NCBI GenBank assembly: GCA_016711485.1
Contig: JADJSX010000023.1
Span: 124,001 to 188,000 of the forward strand
Origin: Leptospiraceae bacterium
GTDB lineage: Bacteria > Spirochaetota > Leptospiria > Leptospirales > Leptospiraceae
Length of the DNA: 64,000 nucleotides
Direction of reading: 5' to 3'
Part shown: positions 63,453 to 64,000 of the stretch, piece after piece
Layout of the letters: the number at the start of each line of letters is the position of its first letter
How positions within the stretch are numbered: the first letter of the stretch is position 1
The notes under the pieces: generated by a model
The model's database searches: none
Seen by the model: the letters and a program-made list of their open reading frames with translations, nothing else
What the model was told of the DNA's origin: nothing
Position numbers and translations under genes: made by a program

Positions 63453-63908
63453 ATGCAATATAATGCAAATACGCCAAACGAATATATTGAATCTCTACCA
63501 GAAGATAGAAAAGAAATAGTTTCGAAACTTAGGAAGATTATCTTGAAAAATTTACCAAAAGGATTTAAGGAAATAGTCGGTTCTGGAATGTTAAATTACG
63601 TTGTTCCCCATAGTATTTATCCAGCGGGTTATCACTGTAATCCTAAAGATCCCCTTCCATTTTTAAGTTTGGCTTCACAGAAAAATTTTATAGCAATTTA
63701 TCATATGGGAATGTATGCTGATCCAAAATTACTTAAGTGGTTTACGTCCGAGTATCCCAAACATTCCAGTAAAAAACTTGATATGGGAAAAAGCTGTATA
63801 CGATTTAAAAAAATAGATGCAATTCCTTTCGACCTCATTAGTGAATTAACGAAAAGGATGTCTGTTAAAGAGTGGATAACTATATATGAAAAAGAAATAA
63901 AGAGCTAA
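63453..63908 (+). CDS. DUF1801-family protein
   Basis: A 151-residue protein of the DUF1801 (YdhG-like) family, with ANTPNEYIESLPEDRKEIVSKLRK at the start, then KEIVGSGMLNYVVPHSIYP, FIAIYHMG and KKLDMGKSCIRFKK. The biochemical role of the family is unknown. AAAGAGGAG lies about seven bases before the ATG. It follows the DUF115-like gene by 28 bp. Confidence 0.85.
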   Translation: MQYNANTPNEYIESLPEDRKEIVSKLRKIILKNLPKGFKEIVGSGMLNYVVPHSIYPAGYHCNPKDPLPFLSLASQKNFIAIYHMGMYADPKLLKWFTSEYPKHSSKKLDMGKSCIRFKKIDAIPFDLISELTKRMSVKEWITIYEKEIKS

Positions 63909-63914
63909 TATGAC

Positions 63915-64000
63915 TTAGTCCTTTGCGTTCATGCCTAGTTTTTCCTCTATATCTTTAACCTTTTTTACAATTTTGTTTAAGTTAAGGATATGTTTTACAT
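63915..64000 (-). CDS. C-terminal end of an unknown gene running off the right edge
   Basis: On the minus strand the frame is open from the window edge and ends at TAA 63915 after 28 codons (V-K-H-I-L-N-L-N-K-I-V-K-K, then VKDIEEKLGMNAKD). The charged helix at the end gives no family. It is convergent with the DUF1801 gene. Confidence 0.45.
   Translation of the reverse strand, partial: VKHILNLNKIVKKVKDIEEKLGMNAKD

Overview
This is an AT-rich bacterial chromosome segment, most likely from a Leptospiraceae spirochaete. The best family clue is the lipoprotein at 38825-40516, which ends in a DUF1554-type domain known mainly from Leptospira. The crowd of membrane sensors, lipoproteins with short Cys signal sequences, c-di-GMP enzymes and a chemoreceptor fits that group. 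This assignment is inference from protein families; no rRNA or tRNA gene was recognised.

Layout. 0-2.3 kb: the end of a hybrid histidine kinase, an IS3-type insertion sequence (611-1829) and the 3' remnant of a kinase cut by it. 2.4-6.7 kb: a dabB-dabA inorganic-carbon uptake operon behind a large palindrome. 7.1-8.6 kb: a membrane chemoreceptor. 9.4-13.8 kb: a CAP-domain protein and, convergent with it, a five-gene PadR-led operon (PadR, small secreted peptide, quinone reductase, serine-hydrolase lipoprotein, membrane protein). 14.2-17.8 kb: a three-PAS hybrid kinase, a DJ-1/PfpI remnant and an F420-reductase-like dehydrogenase. 18.3-25.8 kb: a respiratory sulfur-type module with a Tat-exported molybdoenzyme, a four-cluster ferredoxin, an NrfD membrane subunit, two half YeeE/YedE transporters, an exported rhodanese-fold protein carrying a CXXCH motif, and a 12-haem lipoprotein. 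A Crp/Fnr-like palindrome lies just upstream. 25.9-32.6 kb: a PilZ protein, a broken acyltransferase and a CheB-CheR-PAS-kinase gene split by many homopolymer indels. 34-47.7 kb: signalling and redox genes (GGDEF, TetR/nitroreductase/thioesterase, exonuclease, DUF1554 lipoprotein, SpoIIE phosphatase, FIST plus GGDEF-EAL, amine oxidase). 47.8-57.3 kb: adenylate cyclase, RRM protein, methionine aminopeptidase, OmpA-like lipoprotein, a degenerate NtrC-like protein, a KaiB-like protein coupled to a degenerate sensor kinase, folK and a DnaC-like ATPase. 57.3-64 kb: secA, a glutamine amidotransferase, a TlpA-like lipoprotein, an omega-like acidic protein, a DUF115-like protein and a DUF1801 protein.

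Two families of short terminal-inverted-repeat elements are scattered through the window. Family A has five copies bounded by TAACTCACCTTACGC and its reverse; several sit beside regulatory genes. Family B has four copies bounded by CCCTTCGCCAAAAGTAATT-like ends; two of them bracket the amine oxidase gene. A 53-bp repeat also occurs twice.

The candidates most worth following are the KaiB-like/degenerate-kinase pair with no KaiC in view, the molybdoenzyme module with its haem-motif rhodanese and split transporter, and the strong palindromes in front of the dab, TetR, PadR and molybdoenzyme operons. Frameshifts are unusually common and nearly all lie in homopolymer runs (IS orfB, acyltransferase, CheB-CheR gene, DUF115 gene), so local sequence error is a serious alternative to true gene decay.
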